This document shows positions 43,894 through 52,232 of a stretch of 64,000 nt of DNA, in pieces (position 1 is the stretch's first letter; each line of letters begins with the position of its first letter). A program made the position numbers and the translations under genes. The notes under the pieces were generated by a model. The model did not search any database and was not told where the DNA came from. It worked only from the letters and a program-made list of their open reading frames with translations. The stretch is from Actinomadura sp. DC4 (GTDB taxonomy: Bacteria > Actinomycetota > Actinomycetes > Streptosporangiales > Streptosporangiaceae), in NCBI RefSeq assembly GCF_030406325.1, contig NZ_JAUEQY010000015.1:124001-188000 (forward strand). Direction: 5' to 3'.

Positions 43894-44817
43894 TCAGCTC
43901 GCCAGGAGCTCGACGGAGACCTCCCACAGCCGGGCGGCCTTCTCCGGGTCCAGGGCGTGCTCGGCGACGCCGCGCCGGACGCCCGGCCGGTACGGCTCCG
44001 CCTCGGCGCAGTCCTCGAAGTACCGGCCGGTCACGCCCTCGACCAGCGGGGACGCGGCCAGCAGCACCGAGGTGGCCGCACCCTGCGAGGTGTCCTTCCA
44101 GGACACGTCCGTGCTGCCGGGGTCGAACGAGGCGGGTGCGGCCTGAACGTCGCCGATGTGCCGGCCGAGGTTGGTGCTGGTGATCCGGCCGGGGTTCAGG
44201 GCGTTGACCGCGATGGCGTCCGGGGCCCAGCGGCGGGCCGCCTCGACGGCGAACAGCACGTTGGCGGTCTTGGACTGGCCGTAGGCCGCCCACTTGTCGT
44301 ACGGGTGCCGCTCGAAGTGCGGGTCCTCGAACAGCACCTCGCCGTTGACGTGCCCGACCGAGCTGACCACGACGACCCGCGCGCCGCCGGCCGCGGCGAG
44401 CGCGTCGTGCAGGCCGGTGGTCAGTGCGAAGTGGCCGAGATGGTTGGTGGCGAACTGCAGCTCCCAGCCCTCCGGCGTGCGCTGCTCGGGCGTCGCCATG
44501 ACGCCCGCGTTGTTCACCAGGATGTGCAGCGGGCCTTCCCAGACCGCGACGAAGGCGGCGACGGACGACCGGTCGGCCAGGTCCAGCGGGGCGACGAGCA
44601 CCCGGCCGGGGAGCTCCTTCGCGGTCCGCTCGCCGGCCGCGACGTCCCGTACGGCGAGGGTGACCTCCGCGCCGGCTCCGGCCAGCGCGCGTGCGGTCTC
44701 GACGCCGATGCCGGAGGAGCCGCCGGTGACGATGGCGCGGCGGCCGGTCAGGTCGATCCCGGCGATGACCTCGGCGGCGGTGGACCGCGCGCCGAAGGGG
44801 GTGGTGATACGGCTCAT
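43894..44817 (-). CDS. Short-chain dehydrogenase/reductase
   Basis: 307-residue NAD(P)-dependent oxidoreductase of the SDR family (retinol-dehydrogenase-like branch). The cofactor motif is TGGSSGIGVETARALA, followed by LVNNAGVMA, Ser in VVSSVGHVNG, and the catalytic pair in YGQSKTANVLFA. It has a longer C-terminus than classical SDRs. It is divergent from an XRE regulator that probably controls it, an arrangement common in actinomycetes. The substrate is unknown. Confidence 0.93.
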   Translation of the reverse strand: MSRITTPFGARSTAAEVIAGIDLTGRRAIVTGGSSGIGVETARALAGAGAEVTLAVRDVAAGERTAKELPGRVLVAPLDLADRSSVAAFVAVWEGPLHILVNNAGVMATPEQRTPEGWELQFATNHLGHFALTTGLHDALAAAGGARVVVVSSVGHVNGEVLFEDPHFERHPYDKWAAYGQSKTANVLFAVEAARRWAPDAIAVNALNPGRITSTNLGRHIGDVQAAPASFDPGSTDVSWKDTSQGAATSVLLAASPLVEGVTGRYFEDCAEAEPYRPGVRRGVAEHALDPEKAARLWEVSVELLAS

Positions 44818-44958
44818 TGACGTCAGCCTTCCTGCAGAGGGGGTTACGACCTCCAGGCAACCACCGGGAACAGCAGGTCAGACGGCCGTATGAGGCCCGC
44901 CTCGACCCGGGGTCCAGCAGTACCCCCCTGCCGTCGTGCGGGGGCCCGCGGCCCGCCG

Positions 44959-44964
44959 TACCGT
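44959..44964 (+). promoter_or_regulatory. -10 hexamer of a probable leaderless transcript
   Basis: TACCGT ends 6 bases before the ATG at 44971, consistent with leaderless transcription of the XRE regulator. Confidence 0.45.
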
Positions 44965-44970
44965 GAACGC

Positions 44971-45843
44971 ATGAGCGAGCAGTCGGGCAACGCCGAGCTG
45001 CGGGAGTTCCTGCGCTCGCGGCGGGCCAGGATCACCCCCGAGGAGGCCGGCCTCCTGCCCGGGCCGGGCACGCGCCGGGTGCCGGGGCTGCGCCGCGAGG
45101 AGGTGGCCCGGCTGGCCGGGGTGAGCGTGGACTACTACGTACGCCTGGAGCGCGGGCGCGACGTCAACGTCTCCGAGGCCGTGCTCGACGCGATCGCCCG
45201 CGCGCTGCGGCTGAACGACGTCGAGCGCGGTCACCTGTTCGCCATCGCCAGGCACACCAGGCCCTCCCGCACCCGGAGCCGTCCGCTTCCGCCGCAGCGC
45301 GTACGGCCGGGGCTGTACCGCGTCCTGGAGACGCTGACCGAGACTCCCGCCCTGATCGTCGGCCGCCGTACGGACGTGCTGGCCACCAACCGGCTGGCGC
45401 GGGCGCTCTACACCGACTTCGACGCGCTGCCGCACCGGGAGCGCAACATGGCGCGCTTCGTCTTCCTCGACGAGGCCGCCCGCGAGCTGTACGTGAACTG
45501 GGAGGCCGTCGCCCGCACCAGCGTGGCCGCGCTCCACCTGTACGCCGGGCGCCACCCGAACGACCCGCGGCTCGCCGAGCTGATCGGCGAGCTGTCCCTG
45601 CGCGACGAGGACTTCCGCCGCTGGTGGGCCGATCACGACGTGACGCGCCGTACGTTCGGCTCCAAGCACTTCCACCACCCCCTGGTCGGCGATCTCTCCC
45701 TGGACTACGAGGCGCTCGCCGTCACGGGAGACCCCGACCAGGTGCTCGGGATCTACACCGCCGAACCAGGTTCGCCGTCGGAGGAGGCGCTGCGGCTGCT
45801 GGCCGGCTGGACGAGCCAGGCGGGCGCCGCGTCCCTGGGCTGA
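44971..45843 (+). CDS. XRE-family regulator with MmyB-like C-terminal domain
   Basis: 290-residue transcription factor. Residues about 5-80 hold the helix-turn-helix (LREFLRSRRARITPEEAGL, LRREEVARLAGVSVDYYVRLERG), and residues 105-285 the MmyB-like ligand domain (TPALIVGRRTDVLATNRLARALY, YEALAVTGDPDQVLGIYTAEPG). Such regulators usually sit divergent to the oxidoreductase they control, here the SDR. The start is set by the domain boundary and a -10 hexamer 6 bases upstream. It is a full-length relative of the truncated gene at 42273-42830. Confidence 0.93.
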   Translation: MSEQSGNAELREFLRSRRARITPEEAGLLPGPGTRRVPGLRREEVARLAGVSVDYYVRLERGRDVNVSEAVLDAIARALRLNDVERGHLFAIARHTRPSRTRSRPLPPQRVRPGLYRVLETLTETPALIVGRRTDVLATNRLARALYTDFDALPHRERNMARFVFLDEAARELYVNWEAVARTSVAALHLYAGRHPNDPRLAELIGELSLRDEDFRRWWADHDVTRRTFGSKHFHHPLVGDLSLDYEALAVTGDPDQVLGIYTAEPGSPSEEALRLLAGWTSQAGAASLG

Positions 45844-45942
45844 GCCCGCACAGGTGTCGTTCGGTCGGGGAACGTGGGACCGAAGACCCTTTTCCGGCCT
45901 CGCCCCGCGGGCGGACGGTGGACGGGAACGGGGGGACCGCTC

Positions 45943-46698
45943 ATGCGCACCACGATCGCTCAATGCGTCCTCGACGACCTCGGCCGTACCGTGGCGTCGG
46001 TCATCTTCGGTGTGGACGGCGTCGTCGTGGACAGCGACCGCGCCTCGGCGGCGGCGTGGAAATCGGTGTTCGACCCGTTCCTGCGGTCCCACGCGATGGT
46101 GTACGAGACGCTGTACGTGCCCTTCGACGTCTTCCTCGACCATCCGGCGCACATGCGCGGCCGGCCGCCCCTCGATGGCGCGCGCGACTTCCTCGCCTCC
46201 CGCGGCATCAGGCTGCCCTACGTCGACCAGCGCGTCTTCGTGGTGCGCCACGAGGAGTTCTTCCGCGGCGAGGTCCGCAGGCACGGCGTCTCACCCGTCG
46301 CCGCGACGGTCGCCTTCGTTCGCGAACTGCGCCGGTACGGCGTGCGCACCGCCGCGGTCTCCGAGCGGTGCTGCGGGTCGGAGCTGCTCAGGAGGGCCGG
46401 CGTGGCGGAGCTGTTCGACGTGCTGCTGGACGGCCTGGACGCGCCCGGGATCAGGCTTCCGGCGACCGTGGACGCGGCGCTGTTCGAGGCGGCGGCACGG
46501 CGGCTCGGCGAGCCACCGGAACGTACGGCCGTCATCGAGGGTTCGACCGCGGGCGTGGCGGCCGGGCGGTACGCCGGGTTCGGCGCCGTCGTCGGCGTGG
46601 ACCCGACCGGGGGAGCCACGGGCCTCGGCGAGCAGGGCGCGGACCTCGTGGTCACCGACGTCTCCCGACTCCGGCTGCGTCACCGACGCATCGCCTGA
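45943..46698 (+). CDS. HAD-family protein lacking catalytic residues (beta-phosphoglucomutase-like)
   Basis: 251-residue protein with the fold of beta-phosphoglucomutase. In this family motif I is DxDGV; here it reads FGVDGVVVDS, with Gly23 (GGT at 46009) in place of the nucleophilic Asp, although Asp25 remains. The motif III Lys-Pro is absent (GIRLPATVDAALF), and motif IV is VIEGSTAGV instead of the usual Glu-Asp. So catalysis is unlikely. GGGGG precedes the ATG at 45943. The GH65 gene starts 14 bases later, and active HAD-GH65 pairs are common, so this may be a regulatory or structural partner or a decaying gene. Confidence 0.85.
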   Translation: MRTTIAQCVLDDLGRTVASVIFGVDGVVVDSDRASAAAWKSVFDPFLRSHAMVYETLYVPFDVFLDHPAHMRGRPPLDGARDFLASRGIRLPYVDQRVFVVRHEEFFRGEVRRHGVSPVAATVAFVRELRRYGVRTAAVSERCCGSELLRRAGVAELFDVLLDGLDAPGIRLPATVDAALFEAAARRLGEPPERTAVIEGSTAGVAAGRYAGFGAVVGVDPTGGATGLGEQGADLVVTDVSRLRLRHRRIA

Positions 46699-46712
46699 GC
46701 GACGGGTCGCTG

Positions 46713-49085
46713 ATGACGACCTGGCGTATCGATCATGAGGGTTACGATCCAGGCCGGGAACGACTGCGTGAGGCGTTGTGCACTCTTGGCAACGGTTACT
46801 TCGCCACGCGCGGCGCGGCGCCGGAGACCTCGGCGGGACCGGCGCACTACCCCGGCACGTACGTCGCCGGCTGTTACGACCGGCTGTCCTCGCTGGTCGC
46901 GGGCCGTACGGTCGTCAACGAGGACGTCGTCAACGTGCCCAACTGGCTGCCGCTGACCTTCCGCGCCGAGGGCGGCGCCTGGTTCACCCCGGACCGGTTC
47001 GAGCTCCTCGACCACACCCAGGAGCTCGATCTCCGTGAGGGCCTGCTCACCCGGCGGCTGCGCTACCGGGACGAGGCCGGGCGCGTGACCGCCGTGGAGC
47101 AGCAGCGGCTCGTGTCGATGAGCGAGCCGCACCTCGCGGCGCTGGAGACCACGGTTCGCCCGGAGAACTGGTCCGGAATCCTGGAGATCTACTCGGGCCT
47201 CGACGGGTGGGTGCGTAACGACGGCGTGGAGCGCTACCAGAACCTGTCCGGGGCGCACCTGGTCTACCGCGACGCCGGCGCCGACGGCGACCTGGTCTGG
47301 CTCGACGTCGAGACCGTCACCTCGGAGACGCGGATCGCCGAGGCGGCCCGCACGAGGATCCTGATGGGGGAGGAGACCGGGCGCGAGGTCCGCGGCGCGC
47401 CCGGGTGGATCGCCCACCAGCTCACCGTCCAGGCCGGGCCGGACGCCCCGGCGACGGTGGAGAAGGTCGTCGCCCTGCACACGTCCGGCGACGGGGGTGC
47501 CGCCGAGGCGGCGCGCGCCGAGGCCGCGGGCGCCGGGTGCTACGGCGAGCTGCGCGAGCGCCACGTCGCCGCGTGGGCGCGGCTCTGGGAGCACGGCCGC
47601 CTCGACGTCGGGGGCGGGCCGCCGCAGCGTGCCGTCAACCTGCACCTGTTCCACCTGCTCCAGACGGTCTCGCCGAACACGGCCGGCCTGGACGTCGGCG
47701 TGTCGGCGCGCGGCCTGCACGGCGAGGCGTACCGCGGCCACGTGTTCTGGGACGAGCTGTTCGTGCTGCCCTTCCTCAGCCTGCGCCTGCCGGAGGTCGT
47801 ACGGTCCCTGCTGCTGTACCGCTGGCGGAGGCTGCCGGCGGCGCGCGAGGCGGCGCGGGAGGCCGGGTACGCGGGCGCGATGTTCCCCTGGCAGAGCGGG
47901 AGCGATGGCAGCGAGGAGACCCAGCTCCTCCACCTCAACCCCCGGTCGGGCCGGTGGCTGCCGGACAACTCGCGTCTCCAGCGGCACGTCGGCCTGGCGA
48001 TCGCCTACAACGTCTGGCATCACTACCAGGCGACCGGCGACCTGGACTTCCTGTCCGAGTACGGCGCGGAGCTGCTGCTGGAGATCGCGCGGTTCTGGGC
48101 GAGCATCGCCACGCTTCGCGACGGCCGGTACGACATCGGCGGTGTGATGGGGCCCGATGAGTACCACGACGCGTATCCGGGGGCGTCCGGGCCGGGCCTG
48201 GACAACAACGCCTACACCAACGTCATGGCGGTCTGGACGCTGTGCCGCGCCCTCGACACGCTGGAGGCGCTGCCGGCCGAGCGGCGCGCCGAGCTGCTCG
48301 AGCGGCTGGCGCTGACCGAGGACGAACTGGCGCGCTTCGAGGACGTCAGCCGGCGCATGCGGGTGATCTTCCACGCCGACGGAGTGATCAGCCAGTTCGA
48401 GGGTTACGAGGGTCTCTCCGAGCTCGACTGGGCGGCTTATAGGAGCAAATATGGCGACATCCGCCGTCTCGACCGGATCCTGGAGGCCGAGGGCGACAGC
48501 CCGAACCGCTACAAGGCGTCCAAGCAGGCCGACGTCCTCATGCTGTTCTACCTGCTGTCCGCCGACGAGGTGTACGCGCTGTTCGAGCGCCTCGGCTGTC
48601 CGGTCGACCGGGAGACGATCCCGAAGACCGTGGCGTACTACCTGGCCCGCACCTCACACGGCTCGACGCTGAGCGCGGTCGTGCACGCGTGGGTCCTGGC
48701 CCGCTCGGACCGCCCCGCGTCGTGGAGGTTCTTCCTGGAGGCCCTCGACGGCGACCTGTACGACGTCCAGGGCGGGACGACGGGCGAGGGCATCCATCTC
48801 GGCGCGATGGCGGGCACCCTCGACCTGGCCCAGCGCTGTTACACCGGGCTCGAACTCCGCGGCGGCGTGCTGCGGCTGGACCCCGTCCTGCCGGAGGGCC
48901 TGCCGGTCCTGTCGATGGAGCTGTGGTACCGCGGCGACGGGGGACTGCGGCTGCGCGCCGGCCCGGACGGCGTGGAGGTCGGCCTGCCCGCGTCGGCCCG
49001 GCAGCCGATCGAGGTCGTCGTGGACGACGGGCGCGCCACCACACTGCCGCCCGGCCGGTCGCTCCGCTTCGGCCACCGGACCTGA
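46713..49085 (+). CDS. GH65 disaccharide phosphorylase (maltose/trehalose/kojibiose type)
   Basis: 790-residue enzyme, full family length. An N-terminal beta-sandwich is followed by the (alpha/alpha)6 barrel with the catalytic acid Glu483 in GVMGPDEYHDA. KASKQADVLMLFYLL and RTSHGSTLSAVVHA are the phosphate-binding blocks, which point to phosphorolysis over hydrolysis. It would split an alpha-linked glucose disaccharide with phosphate to beta-glucose 1-phosphate and glucose. The neighbouring HAD gene would normally supply beta-phosphoglucomutase but is degenerate here. The exact disaccharide is unknown. Confidence 0.92.
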   Translation: MTTWRIDHEGYDPGRERLREALCTLGNGYFATRGAAPETSAGPAHYPGTYVAGCYDRLSSLVAGRTVVNEDVVNVPNWLPLTFRAEGGAWFTPDRFELLDHTQELDLREGLLTRRLRYRDEAGRVTAVEQQRLVSMSEPHLAALETTVRPENWSGILEIYSGLDGWVRNDGVERYQNLSGAHLVYRDAGADGDLVWLDVETVTSETRIAEAARTRILMGEETGREVRGAPGWIAHQLTVQAGPDAPATVEKVVALHTSGDGGAAEAARAEAAGAGCYGELRERHVAAWARLWEHGRLDVGGGPPQRAVNLHLFHLLQTVSPNTAGLDVGVSARGLHGEAYRGHVFWDELFVLPFLSLRLPEVVRSLLLYRWRRLPAAREAAREAGYAGAMFPWQSGSDGSEETQLLHLNPRSGRWLPDNSRLQRHVGLAIAYNVWHHYQATGDLDFLSEYGAELLLEIARFWASIATLRDGRYDIGGVMGPDEYHDAYPGASGPGLDNNAYTNVMAVWTLCRALDTLEALPAERRAELLERLALTEDELARFEDVSRRMRVIFHADGVISQFEGYEGLSELDWAAYRSKYGDIRRLDRILEAEGDSPNRYKASKQADVLMLFYLLSADEVYALFERLGCPVDRETIPKTVAYYLARTSHGSTLSAVVHAWVLARSDRPASWRFFLEALDGDLYDVQGGTTGEGIHLGAMAGTLDLAQRCYTGLELRGGVLRLDPVLPEGLPVLSMELWYRGDGGLRLRAGPDGVEVGLPASARQPIEVVVDDGRATTLPPGRSLRFGHRT

Positions 49086-49129
49086 GCTCAGGGGCCGGCG
49101 GCCGAAGCGATCGTCTCTCCCAACGACCG

Positions 49130-49162
49130 CTGGGCGCCCTTCCGCAATGGAAGAACGCCCAG
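49130..49162. terminator. Imperfect hairpin, probable terminator
   Basis: CTGGGCG (49130-49136) pairs with CGCCCAG (49156-49162), with an inner TTCC/GGAA stem (49140-49143, 49149-49152). It lies between the convergent GH65 and small-peptide genes. Confidence 0.5.
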
Positions 49163-49197
49163 GATCGGTGGAGAAGGAAAAGTCAGCCGTGAGGCTT

Positions 49198-49272
49198 TCA
49201 GCCACGGCGGAGCAGAAGAATCACGAGCACGACAACGAGGATGAGTACGACGGTGCCGATGCCGATATACAT
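49198..49272 (-). CDS. 24-residue single-helix membrane peptide
   Basis: Small gene encoding MYIGIGTVV, a run of aliphatic residues, and a C-terminal RRG, i.e. one transmembrane helix with a positive cytoplasmic end. GGAGG lies 8 bases before the ATG, a strong ribosome-binding site for so short a frame. It neighbours the CsbD gene, and similar tiny hydrophobic proteins are common near stress genes in actinomycetes. Function unknown. The Shine-Dalgarno and the helix composition are what make it a gene and not noise. Confidence 0.65.
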   Translation of the reverse strand: MYIGIGTVVLILVVVLVILLLRRG

Positions 49273-49472
49273 GAAATGTGCCTCCGATGTGCTGTTTTGT
49301 CTGCCGCCCGGTCCTGCAGCGGCAGGTGTACGACCCGATCTCTACCCTCACGAATAAGTACAAACATCTTTGTTCGCGGCATGCCACGCGGTTTCCGCAC
49401 ATCTCTCGGGGCCGGTTAGGAAGCGGCATCGAGGGCAGGGGGACATCTCGACCAACTCGAGAGAGGACGCCG

Positions 49473-49649
49473 ATGAGCACAGGCGACAAGATTAATAACA
49501 AGGTCGAAGAGACCAAGGGCGAGGTCAAGGAGACGACCGGCCGGGCCGTGGGCAACGAAGAGCTCCAGGCCGAGGGCGAGGCCGACCAGGCCAAGGGCAA
49601 CCTCAAGCAGGCCGGCGAGAAGATCAAGGACGTCTTCAAGAAGAAGTGA
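49473..49649 (+). CDS. CsbD-family stress protein
   Basis: 58-residue charged protein with the CsbD pattern KINNKVEETKGEVKETTGRA, then EGEADQAKGNLKQAGEKIKD. Family members are made in the general stress response and form small helical bundles; the mechanism is not known. GAGAGGA lies just before the ATG at 49473. It is divergent from the 24-residue membrane peptide, and the two may share a stress promoter region (49273-49472). Confidence 0.9.
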   Translation: MSTGDKINNKVEETKGEVKETTGRAVGNEELQAEGEADQAKGNLKQAGEKIKDVFKKK

Positions 49650-49751
49650 CCCGCGGGTCTCCGGTGCCGGCGGCGGCCGCGTGTCGCCGCCGGCACCGTT
49701 CGTCTGCGCGGCCGCACCGGCTACGGTGCTGACTCCCGGCCCGTACGCACG

Positions 49752-49757
49752 TAGGAT
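49752..49757 (+). promoter_or_regulatory. -10 hexamer of a probable leaderless transcript
   Basis: TAGGAT ends 8 bases before the GTG start at 49766 of the amidohydrolase-like gene. Confidence 0.5.
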
Positions 49758-49765
49758 CCGCACCC

Positions 49766-50563
49766 GTGCCCGACCTCGATGGGCTCGTCGACGTCCACGC
49801 GCACTTCACCACCGGCCGTTACGTCGAGGCGGCCGAGGCCGCCGGCCACCGCGAGCCGGACGGCATGCCCGAGGCCCACTGGCCCCGCTGGAACGCGGCC
49901 GAGCACCTCGAACTCATGGAGCGCGTCGGCGGCGCGACCGCGATGCTGTCGATCTCCTCGCCGGGCGTCCACTCCGGCGACCTCGGCGCGGCCGGCGTGG
50001 TGCTCATGAGCAACAGCCGCGGCGCGTACCTCGGCGACGAGCGGCTGGCCCCGATGCCGGCCGAGCTCGACCGCCGCCGCGCGGCCGTCTTCCTGCACCC
50101 CACCTCGGCCGTGGGACACGAGCACGTCGACTGCGGGCGCCCCCGGCCGATGATGGAGTTCCTCTTCGACACCGCGCGCAGCGTCGTGGACTTCGTCCTG
50201 TCCGGGCACGCCGAGCGCTATCCGGGCCTGCGGCCGATCGTTCCGCACATGGGCGGGGTCCTGCCCCTTCTCGCCGTACGGGCCGAGCTCTTCCGGCCGC
50301 TCCTCGGCGACACCGGGGACGGCCCGTCCGTGACCGAGACCCTGCGCCGCTTCCACTACGACCTCGCCGGGGCGCCGAACGCCGAGCAGCTGGCCGCGCT
50401 GGCCTCGATCGCCCCGCCGGAGCACCTGCTCTACGGCAGCGACTACGCCTGGACCCCCGCCGAACTCCTGCCGTACGCGGCTTCGGCGCTGGACTCCCTG
50501 ATCCCCGGCGGCACGTGGCGGGAGCGGACCGCCCGCAACGCCCGCGCGCTCTTCGGGCGATAA
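49766..50563 (+). CDS. Amidohydrolase-2 (ACMSD-like) protein with an apparent internal deletion
   Basis: 265-residue TIM-barrel metal hydrolase. Metal-binding motifs DVHAHF, FLHPTSA, PHMGGVLP and LYGSDYAW are all present, as in ACMSD and other amidohydrolase-2 decarboxylases. Relatives are about 310-330 residues: between SPGVHSGD and AGVVLMSN roughly 45-50 residues of the barrel are absent, without loss of frame. Activity is therefore doubtful. The start is GTG with TAGGAT 8 bases upstream. The substrate is unknown. Confidence 0.82.
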   Translation: MPDLDGLVDVHAHFTTGRYVEAAEAAGHREPDGMPEAHWPRWNAAEHLELMERVGGATAMLSISSPGVHSGDLGAAGVVLMSNSRGAYLGDERLAPMPAELDRRRAAVFLHPTSAVGHEHVDCGRPRPMMEFLFDTARSVVDFVLSGHAERYPGLRPIVPHMGGVLPLLAVRAELFRPLLGDTGDGPSVTETLRRFHYDLAGAPNAEQLAALASIAPPEHLLYGSDYAWTPAELLPYAASALDSLIPGGTWRERTARNARALFGR

Positions 50564-50648
50564 GCGAACCCTGAAGGGGTCCGGGCCGTACGCGGTTGGG
50601 AGAATGGGAGCGTCCGTCAACGGCCTGCCGGGCGCGGAGGTGACCTGC

Positions 50649-51587
50649 ATGATCATCGATCTCGCGAACACCGACACGCGGACGATCCAGGACGCGCTGA
50701 CCGCCGCCCGGCACAGGGTCGGCCAGCCCGCCACCGGCAAGGTGCTGACGCTGGTCATCGTGACGAGCGAGGCGTCGCAGTACGACGCCCTGCGCGCGTC
50801 GACCGAGGCGGCGCGGGAGCACCCGTGCCGGATCCTCGGCGTCATCCCGCGCGGCGGCAGGGAGGAGCCCCGGCTCGACGCCGAGGTGCGCATGGGCGAG
50901 GGCGGACCCGGCGAGATCGTGCTGCTCCGGCTGTACGGCGAGGTCGCCGAGCACGCCGACTCGGTCGTGCTGCCGCTGCTGGTCCCCGACACTCCCGTCG
51001 TCGTTTTGTGGCCCGACACGGCGCCACGACGGCCGAGCGTCGACCCGCCGGGCGCCCTGGCCCAGCGCCGGGTCACCGACACGGCCGCCACCGCGAACCC
51101 GCTCGCCGCGCTGAAGCGTCTCGCGACCGCGTACATGCCGGGCGACACCGACCTCGCCTGGACGCGCATCACACCGTGGCGTTCGCTGCTCGCCGCGACG
51201 CTCGACCAGCCCCACACCGAGATCACCGCCGGCCGGATCGAGGCCTCGCCGGACAACCCGAGCGCGGCGCTGCTCGCCGGTTGGCTCGCCGTGCGGCTGG
51301 CCGTGCCGTGCGAGGTGTGCGACTCCTTCGGCCCCGGCATCACCGCCGTACGGCTGACCACCGATTCCGGGCAGATCGCGGTGACCCGTCCGGACGGCCG
51401 GTGCGCGACCCTGTCCGAGCCCGGCGTGCCGGACCGCGAGGTCGCCCTGCACCGGCGGCCGGCCGCCGAACTGATCGCCGAGGAACTCCGCCACCTCGAC
51501 CCCGACGAGGTGTACGAGGAGGCCGTCACCCGCTACGCCCAGGGCCTGAACGGTGCGCCCCGGCGCGTGAAGGCGGGCAGGCCGTGA
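50649..51587 (+). CDS. opcA: OpcA-like glucose-6-phosphate dehydrogenase assembly protein
   Basis: 312-residue protein matching OpcA of actinobacteria: TGKVLTLVIVTSE, HPCRILGVIPRGG, DTPVVVLWPDTAP, DTDLAWTRITPWRSLLAA and AALLAGWLAVRL. OpcA is needed for assembly and allosteric control of the NADPH-making enzyme Zwf, and normally lies in the zwf-opcA-pgl operon. Here none of those genes is adjacent, so this is probably a second copy. GGAGGTGA precedes the ATG at 50649. Confidence 0.9.
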   Translation: MIIDLANTDTRTIQDALTAARHRVGQPATGKVLTLVIVTSEASQYDALRASTEAAREHPCRILGVIPRGGREEPRLDAEVRMGEGGPGEIVLLRLYGEVAEHADSVVLPLLVPDTPVVVLWPDTAPRRPSVDPPGALAQRRVTDTAATANPLAALKRLATAYMPGDTDLAWTRITPWRSLLAATLDQPHTEITAGRIEASPDNPSAALLAGWLAVRLAVPCEVCDSFGPGITAVRLTTDSGQIAVTRPDGRCATLSEPGVPDREVALHRRPAAELIAEELRHLDPDEVYEEAVTRYAQGLNGAPRRVKAGRP

Positions 51588-51592
51588 CGGCT

Positions 51593-51598
51593 TAGGAT
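51593..51598 (+). promoter_or_regulatory. Candidate -10 hexamer for the lipoprotein gene
   Basis: TAGGAT at a distance that would start transcription near 51606, about 33 bases before the ATG at 51639. Confidence 0.4.
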
Positions 51599-51638
51599 GG
51601 TGGCCGGTTTCGTCGGTCTCGCGGGGGAGTGTTGGGCC

Positions 51639-52184
51639 ATGTCCGGTCGGCGGATGGTCGGGTTAGCCGTATTCCTGGCGGCCGTGTCCGGATGCTCCTC
51701 CGCAGGCGCTCCGGTACGTGCCACCCCCCCGCTTGTGGCCCCGTCCGCGACGGTGCAGTCGCCGGCGGAAGGTGGCCGCGTATGCGTCACCGGCCGTACC
51801 TCCTCCGAAGGGAAGAGCCACGGGCTGGTCACCGTCGGAGGGCATCCCACCGCCGTCGTCGCGGTGTGGCTTCCGTCGCTGGAGCAGAGCCCCTGCCGTA
51901 CGGCGCTCACCCGCGGGGACGCGTCCACCGCACGGCGTCTCGCGAAAGACGTCAGGAAGGCGCCGAAGCCCCCGAGTGGGACGTTCAACTGCCCGAATGA
52001 CAACGGCCGCGGCGCACGGCTGTACTTCGCGCATGACGGCACCGCGGACCTGGTCGAACTGCGCCTCGCGGGGTGCCGGGGCGTCTCCGCGCCGGGCCGG
52101 GGGACCCGTACGCTGACCGACCGGCTGGCCCGCGACCTGGCGCCGATCGCGCCGAGCCCCTGGCACGACGGCCTCGCCCACTGA
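51639..52184 (+). CDS. Putative lipoprotein, TTA-containing
   Basis: 181-residue exported protein of unknown family. The N-terminal signal ends in a lipobox, AAVSGC, so it is a probable lipoprotein. The mature part has three further Cys and a beta-rich pattern (VCVTGRTSSEGKSHGLVTVGG, ARLYFAHDGTADLVELRLAGC). Codon 9 is a rare TTA Leu (51663), suggesting bldA-dependent translation if this organism uses that system. It follows opcA by 51 bases with its own candidate -10. Confidence 0.75.
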   Translation: MSGRRMVGLAVFLAAVSGCSSAGAPVRATPPLVAPSATVQSPAEGGRVCVTGRTSSEGKSHGLVTVGGHPTAVVAVWLPSLEQSPCRTALTRGDASTARRLAKDVRKAPKPPSGTFNCPNDNGRGARLYFAHDGTADLVELRLAGCRGVSAPGRGTRTLTDRLARDLAPIAPSPWHDGLAH

Positions 52185-52232
52185 GTACTCCTACTCATCC
52201 GCACCACAGGGGCCGGCTGCCACGATCGCGAG

